Shown piece after piece: positions 6,005 through 9,998 of a stretch of 9,998 nt of DNA. The notes beneath the pieces are model-generated. The model saw only the letters and a list, made by a program, of their open reading frames with translations, did not search any database and was not told the origin of the DNA. The position numbers and the translations under genes were made by a program. Position 1 is the stretch's first letter; each line of letters starts with the position of its first letter. Location of the stretch: the NCBI GenBank assembly GCA_023399035.1, contig JAEWQX010000039.1:1-9998 (forward strand), read 5' to 3'. The stretch comes from Bacillota bacterium. GTDB lineage: Bacteria; Bacillota; Clostridia; Clostridiales; Clostridiaceae.

Positions 6005-7759
6005 GTGAAAAATAATGCAGCTATAAGAGAGTTTAAAAAGTACAAGAGTCAGATTAATCAAATAGAAGAAATAATAGAACATTCAAAGCCGGGAGCTCTT
6101 ATTGAACATGAGAGTTCTGTAAGAAAGAAATTACGCCACTTAAATGAGCTTAAAGTTGATTTGAAGGATTACAGCAGCGTAGTAGAGAGATATGAGGAAC
6201 TTTTAGAATATGTATCTAAGAGGATGCTTGAAGAATACAATAAGAAAAACAATACAGATTTTGATTTCTATGAAGTAGTGCGCGGCAATTACAATGTATT
6301 TTTAAATTCTGGAATAATGACAGTATTGACTAAAATGCATATTCCAAAGCTTGTCGGAAAAGAATTTGAAGAGACTTTCCCTGACAATCCTAAGGATGAA
6401 TACAGAAAGGCAAGAAGTATGAAAAGAAAGTTCTATATACATCTTGGCGATACAAATACAGGAAAGACATATACTGCAATAGAAAGGCTTAAAACTGCAA
6501 AGAAGGGAGTCTATCTTTCACCTCTCAGAATACTTGCGCTTGAAAATTATGAAAAGCTTAATAATGAAGGAGTAAAGTGCGATCTCCTTACAGGTGAAGA
6601 GGAAATTACAAGTCCTGATTCAACACATGTATCATGTACAATTGAACGTGTAAACCTTAAAGAACATTATGATATTGCAGTAATAGATGAAATACAGATG
6701 ATAAGTGATCCATTTAGAGGAATGGCATGGAGCAAATCTGTACTTGGCCTTCAATGTGATGAAATCCACATATGTGGAGCATTAAATGCAAAAGATCTTC
6801 TTATAGAAATGATTGAAGACTGTAGGGATGAATATGAAATAAAGGAATACAAAAGATCTATTCCTCTTGTTGTTGAAGATAAGAATTTCAGCTACAATGA
6901 TGTAAAGGATGGAGATGCACTTGTTATTTTTTCAAAGAAGAGAGTTCTTGAAATAGCAGAGGAATATTCACAAAGAGGAATAAAGTGCAGCGTAATATAT
7001 GGTGACCTTCCTCCAGAAGTACGTAAGATGCAGTATGAGCAGTTTGTAAATAAGGAAACAAAAGTGCTTGTTACAACTGATGCCATAGGAATGGGAGTAA
7101 ATCTGCCTATACAGAGGATAGTGTTTATGAGCATAAGAAAGTTTGATGGTGAAGAAGTACGTGAGCTTACATCTCAGGAAGTCAAACAGGTAGGCGGAAG
7201 AGCAGGAAGAATAGGAATATATGATGTGGGCTATGTTGCAGCAGTAGGTGGAAATGCTCATGTGATAAAGTCAAAGCTTGAAAAAGAGGATGATCCTATA
7301 GAACGTGCAGTAATAGGCCCTTCAGATGCAATACTTACAATAAAGAGTCTTCCATTAAATGAAAAGCTTGCATTGTGGAGTACAAGAAAAGAAAAAATCG
7401 ATTATTATACAAAGATGGATATAAGCGAATATCTCTATATACTTGATAAGATAAAGAAATATAAGCTTAATGAAGAAGTGCAGTGGGATCTTTTGAAAGT
7501 TCCATTTGATGTAACACGTGATGAACTTATGGACACATTCCTTGATTATGTTGATGAACTCTTTGTGAATAAGCAGAAGGAATTATTTGTTCCAGAGTGC
7601 TATAGCGGAAACCTTGATGAGCTTGAAATATATTATCAGAAAATTAATATGTACTATTCATTTTCAAAAATATTCAATTTAAAATTTGATGTTCAGTGGG
7701 TATACGGTGAAAGAATGAAAGTAAGTGAAGCAATAAATGAGATTCTGTTGAGAATATAA
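6005..7759 (+). CDS. Suv3-like DExH-box ATP-dependent RNA helicase
   Basis: ATP-driven RNA unwinding enzyme of the Suv3 branch of superfamily 2, best known from the mitochondrial RNA degradosome but also found in clostridia. With GTG 6005 as residue 1 the product has 584 residues. A helical, charged N-terminal region (1-~135) is followed by the helicase core: motif I GDTNTGKT (148-155), motif Ia SPLRILALE (~172-180), motif II DEIQ (228-231) within VIDEIQMISDPFRGMAWS, motif III-like ICGALNA (256-262), motif V TTDAIGMGVNLP (357-368) and motif VI QVGGRAGR (395-402). The usual Suv3 motif VI is QIAGRAGR, a mild variation. The tail (~435-584) fits the Suv3 C-terminal region. The longest frame starts at ATG 5975, but the AGGAGGTG site favours GTG. 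No exoribonuclease gene is adjacent. Leucine codons lean to CTT, in contrast to TTA in prs. The helicase call is firm; the RNA substrate is unknown. Confidence 0.9.
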   Translation: MKNNAAIREFKKYKSQINQIEEIIEHSKPGALIEHESSVRKKLRHLNELKVDLKDYSSVVERYEELLEYVSKRMLEEYNKKNNTDFDFYEVVRGNYNVFLNSGIMTVLTKMHIPKLVGKEFEETFPDNPKDEYRKARSMKRKFYIHLGDTNTGKTYTAIERLKTAKKGVYLSPLRILALENYEKLNNEGVKCDLLTGEEEITSPDSTHVSCTIERVNLKEHYDIAVIDEIQMISDPFRGMAWSKSVLGLQCDEIHICGALNAKDLLIEMIEDCRDEYEIKEYKRSIPLVVEDKNFSYNDVKDGDALVIFSKKRVLEIAEEYSQRGIKCSVIYGDLPPEVRKMQYEQFVNKETKVLVTTDAIGMGVNLPIQRIVFMSIRKFDGEEVRELTSQEVKQVGGRAGRIGIYDVGYVAAVGGNAHVIKSKLEKEDDPIERAVIGPSDAILTIKSLPLNEKLALWSTRKEKIDYYTKMDISEYLYILDKIKKYKLNEEVQWDLLKVPFDVTRDELMDTFLDYVDELFVNKQKELFVPECYSGNLDELEIYYQKINMYYSFSKIFNLKFDVQWVYGERMKVSEAINEILLRI

Positions 7760-7831
7760 TAAAATTTATACTTTAAAAAATTTTAATTTGTTTGAAATGA
7801 AAAAAATTATCAGTAAATCTGCTAAAAAAAT

Positions 7832-7860
7832 AAAAATGATGTTTAAAAATTTCATTTTTT
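7832..7860 (+). terminator. Possible terminator after the helicase gene
   Basis: AAAAATGA (7832-7839) pairs with TCATTTTT (7852-7859) around a 12-base loop, ending in a run of six T's. The stem is almost entirely A-T pairs, so it is weak. It is the only candidate between the helicase and prs. Confidence 0.4.
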
Positions 7861-7927
7861 AGTATATACTATTAATTGATTAAAGATATATTAATTATAT
7901 TAAAATAATCCCAAAGGAGAGCGACCA

Positions 7928-9019
7928 ATGACTGAATTAAATCATGAACTTGGAATTATAGCATTAGAAAGCTGCAGAGAATTAGGAAATGCTATAGACA
8001 AGTATATTCAAAAAAAGAGAGAATGTATTGATTCATTCTTAATTCCTCTTGATGAAATAAGATTTTCAAACGGAGAAGGAAAAGTAAAAATTTCTGAGAC
8101 AGTAAGAGGCAGAGACATATACATATTATGTGATGTAGGAAACTACAGCTGTACATATAAAATGTTTGGAATAGAAAATCATAAAGGGCCAGATGAACAT
8201 TTCCAAGATATAAAGAGAACTGTCGCTGCAATCAGAGGTAAGGCTGCTAGAATCACAGTAATAATGCCACTTTTATATGAATCAAGACAACATCGTCGCA
8301 AAGGAAGAGAATCACTTGACTGTGCATTAGCACTTCAGGAATTAGAAAGATTAGGAGTAGATGAAATAATCACATTTGACGTTCATGACCCTAACATACA
8401 GAATGCAATTCCATTATTATCATTTGAAAATATCTACCCAACATACGATATGGTAAAAGCTCTTGTGTCTCATGAAGATACTTTAGAATTAGATAAAGAA
8501 AAGTTACTTGTTATCAGCCCTGATACAGGAGCTATGGACAGAGCTATTTACTATGCAGGAGCATTAGGAGTAGACGTAGGTTTATTCTATAAGAGAAGAG
8601 ACCATTCTACTATCGTAAATGGTAAAAACCCTATAGTTCAACACGAATACATGGGAAGAGATGTTGCTGATAAGGATGTATTAATAGTTGATGATATGAT
8701 TGCATCAGGAGAATCAGTTATTGATATAGCTAAAGAATTAAAGAAGAGAAATGCTAGAAATGTATACGTAGCTGCAACATTTGGATTCTTTACAGAAGGA
8801 ATTGAAAGATTTAACAAGTTCTATGAAGAAGGAATAATAAGCAGAATATACTGCTCTAACTTAACATATGTATCACCAGAATTAAAAGATGCACCTTGGT
8901 TCCATGCTGTTGATATTTCAGAACTTTGTGCAAGAATCATCAATAGATTAAACTATGGTAAATCTATAGCTAAATACATGGATGCAACAAGAATAATCCA
9001 TGATTTATTAAATGAATAA
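7928..9019 (+). CDS. prs: Ribose-phosphate pyrophosphokinase (PRPP synthetase), long divergent form
   Basis: Makes phosphoribosyl pyrophosphate from ribose 5-phosphate and ATP, feeding purine, pyrimidine, NAD, histidine and tryptophan synthesis. At 363 residues it is about 45 longer than the usual bacterial enzyme (~315). Conserved blocks in order: FSNGEGKVKISETVRGRDIY (46-65); ESRQHRRKGRESL (118-130), where the standard enzyme has ARQDRK; TFDVHD with H153 (149-154), for the catalytic DLH; SPDTGAMDRA (197-206); the KRR loop (222-224); and the PRPP loop DVLIVDDMIASGES (250-263), where the canonical end is DTGGT. The C-terminal tail after ~315 and the ENHKGPDEHFQD segment (83-94) are unlike the standard enzyme. 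The ATG has AAAGGAG (7913-7919) eight bases upstream, and a strong terminator follows. It is not next to glmU or spoVG, the usual context of the main prs, so it may be a paralogue or a clostridial subtype. Confidence 0.9.
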   Translation: MTELNHELGIIALESCRELGNAIDKYIQKKRECIDSFLIPLDEIRFSNGEGKVKISETVRGRDIYILCDVGNYSCTYKMFGIENHKGPDEHFQDIKRTVAAIRGKAARITVIMPLLYESRQHRRKGRESLDCALALQELERLGVDEIITFDVHDPNIQNAIPLLSFENIYPTYDMVKALVSHEDTLELDKEKLLVISPDTGAMDRAIYYAGALGVDVGLFYKRRDHSTIVNGKNPIVQHEYMGRDVADKDVLIVDDMIASGESVIDIAKELKKRNARNVYVAATFGFFTEGIERFNKFYEEGIISRIYCSNLTYVSPELKDAPWFHAVDISELCARIINRLNYGKSIAKYMDATRIIHDLLNE

Positions 9020-9037
9020 TAATTAATTATCTATCTG

Positions 9038-9072
9038 ACCGTTTTAAGATTAATTTCTTAAGGCGGTTTTTT
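9038..9072 (+). terminator. Intrinsic terminator of prs
   Basis: ACCGTTTTAAGA (9038-9049) pairs fully with TCTTAAGGCGGT (9056-9067), including two G-U pairs, around a six-base loop, followed by six T's (9067-9072). It lies just 18 bases past the prs stop. Confidence 0.92.
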
Positions 9073-9155
9073 AGTGTCTAAACCAGCTATGCAAACTATA
9101 CAAAAAATAAAAATTATTTAATCCCAAATCTAGTTGTATCAATGGATTATGACGA

Positions 9156-9283
9156 TTAAGAACTAAGAAGTAAAAGCTAAGAGTTAAGGAAAAAACAGCA
9201 AAGCTATTTTGAGAATTATAATTAAAGAAAAACTGCGGCTTTCATCCTAAACTCTTGATTATTCACTTTTAATTATTACTTAA
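9156..9283. repeat. Imperfect inverted-repeat element, possibly a small non-coding mobile repeat
   Basis: The left arm (9156-9190) is a chain of TAAG-type units (ending AAGAGTTAAGGA). The right arm (9245-9283) is its approximate reverse complement (starting TCCTAAACTCTT and ending CTTAA). Between them are AAAGC (9200-9204) and GCTTT (9238-9242), which can also pair, and two similar motifs, AAAAACAGCAAAGCT and AAAAACTGCGGCT. No protein is encoded. It sits in the largest gene-free gap of the window. The arrangement resembles MITE- or REP-like intergenic elements. Mobility is inferred from structure; no target-site duplication was recognised. Confidence 0.5.
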
Positions 9284-9363
9284 AAGGCGTGGCTAGCAAA
9301 ATATAAAAGTGGCTGAAGAAACATTTTCATATGAGATTATTCATACTTTAAATGAGTTTTGAG

Positions 9364-9381
9364 ATTAATATCGATATAAAT
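9364..9381. promoter_or_regulatory. Near-palindrome upstream of the zinc-ribbon gene promoter
   Basis: A perfect ATATCGATAT core (9368-9377) is extended on both sides to an 18-base near-palindrome with one mismatched pair, ending on the first base of the -35. Its position suits a transcription factor site, but A+T-rich palindromes arise easily by chance. Confidence 0.25.
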
Positions 9382-9409
9382 TGAAAAAATATACATAAAA
9401 GTATATAAT
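9381..9409 (+). promoter_or_regulatory. Predicted sigma-A promoter of the zinc-ribbon membrane protein gene
   Basis: TTGAAA (9381-9386), a 17-base spacer and a perfect TATAAT (9404-9409) form a good vegetative promoter. The start point near 9416 gives a leader of about 50 bases. In the 447-base gap 9020-9466 nothing beyond this, the prs terminator, the inverted-repeat element and the near-palindrome was recognised. Confidence 0.65.
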
Positions 9410-9466
9410 TTATGGTGTAATTATATTTTAAACTTTAAGCTTTAAGCTATTTAAGGGGGTAAAAAA

Positions 9467-9998
9467 ATGTTTTGTAAAAATTGTGGTTCGCCAATAAAAG
9501 ATGGGGATGTCTTTTGTGGCAATTGTGGTCAGCCTGTAGATAGTTCTGCAAATAGTGGAATAAATAGAGGCAGTAGTAAGAGACATGCTGATGTTTCTGG
9601 AAGCATAAGTTTTTTTGAATGCATAAAAACATACTTTAACAGTCCGTTATCCTTTTTTACTAAAATGAGAAATACAGATTTGATAAAGAAATCAATAGCA
9701 TTGATAATAGGTCTTCCCATAATGTCTGGCCTTTTAAATATACTTTATAATAGTGCAGTTTTAAATTCATTGTTCAATGCAGTCAAAAATCTTCCTGATT
9801 TATTAGTAAAGAGCGGATTTATTGACAGCAGCGTGGCTACAACATATAAGAGCGGCATAGTCATGTCGGATGAATTCTATACATTCAAGAACAGGATAAC
9901 AACTCTTATTGATAATAAGGATATATTTGTAGGCGGATTTGTTCAAGTAATAAGCATAATAATTGCTACAATAGTAGCCGTCGAACTCATTAATACAG
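9467..9998 (+). CDS. Zinc-ribbon membrane protein, N-terminal part (3' end outside window)
   Basis: The frame starts at ATG 9467, six bases after AAGGGGGT (9453-9460), and is still open at the window edge, giving 177 residues. The N-terminus is a small zinc ribbon with two CxxC knuckles, C3/C6 in FCKNCG and C17/C20 in FCGNCG, the common clostridial zinc_ribbon_2 type. A Ser/Gly-rich linker follows (24-48), then an amphipathic helix region and a hydrophobic segment (~76-94). A polar stretch of about 60 residues is followed by a second hydrophobic segment (~154-173) near the edge. Such proteins are membrane-anchored with the ribbon on the cytosolic side; many continue with further transmembrane helices. 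Specific function is unknown. It has its own promoter and no visible operon partner. Confidence 0.75.
   Translation, partial: MFCKNCGSPIKDGDVFCGNCGQPVDSSANSGINRGSSKRHADVSGSISFFECIKTYFNSPLSFFTKMRNTDLIKKSIALIIGLPIMSGLLNILYNSAVLNSLFNAVKNLPDLLVKSGFIDSSVATTYKSGIVMSDEFYTFKNRITTLIDNKDIFVGGFVQVISIIIATIVAVELINT

Noticed and set aside
5423..7759. Nudix-like protein and Suv3-like helicase as one RNA-processing system
   Set aside because: A strong terminator and a separate start signal lie between them, so co-function is not supported by this sequence alone.
9156..9190. TAAG-rich stretch as a CRISPR repeat
   Set aside because: There are no regular-length repeats separated by unique spacers; the units are short and degenerate and pair with an inverted arm.
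9447..9720. Two minus-strand frames opposite the zinc-ribbon gene
   Set aside because: They are shadows of the plus-strand gene, which has a promoter, ribosome site and two CxxC knuckles; their products are low-complexity.

Overview
The strongly A+T-rich sequence, the AGGAGG-type ribosome binding sites and the gene families present (tripeptidase T, a short SufC/SufB-like pair, a DUF342 protein, a Suv3-like helicase) point to a low-GC anaerobic Firmicute, most likely Clostridium sensu stricto. This is an inference from gene content and codon use. No rRNA, tRNA, CRISPR array, phage gene or transposase is visible.

Layout. Positions 2-745 (+) hold the C-terminal part of a DUF342/FapA-family protein whose start lies outside the window. 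pepT (850-2073, +) follows behind its own TTGACA promoter. It converges on a two-transmembrane, CHASE3-like sensor protein (2167-3210, -), with a long palindromic hairpin between the two stop codons. A divergent intergenic region (3211-3496) carries an array of GATAAT hexamers that resembles a Fur operator, next to an extended -10. It precedes a tightly coupled two-gene operon for a minimal SUF-type Fe-S cluster machine: sufC-like ATPase (3497-4213) and a 305-residue SufB/D-like scaffold (4216-5133), closed by a good terminator. Next come a small Nudix-fold protein with a decayed catalytic box (5423-5809), a Suv3-like DExH RNA helicase (6005-7759) and a long, divergent PRPP synthetase (7928-9019), mostly single-gene units separated by intrinsic terminators. 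A 447-bp gene-free stretch (9020-9466) holds the prs terminator, an imperfect inverted-repeat element that may be a small mobile repeat, a near-palindrome and a good promoter. That promoter drives a zinc-ribbon membrane protein cut off by the right edge (9467-9998).

How the genes relate. Only the sufC/sufB pair is clearly an operon. The rest look like independent housekeeping or accessory units: peptide breakdown, nucleotide precursor supply, RNA remodelling and envelope sensing. The main points for a second look are the stand-alone minimal SUF pair with its Fur-like upstream region and missing Shine-Dalgarno, the output-less sensor, the probably non-catalytic Nudix protein, the divergent PRPP synthetase, and the inverted-repeat element near 9156-9283. 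Two start codons are better placed than the longest-ORF choice: ATG at 3210 (-) and GTG at 6005 (+). I did not find a clearly new multi-gene defence or mobile system.
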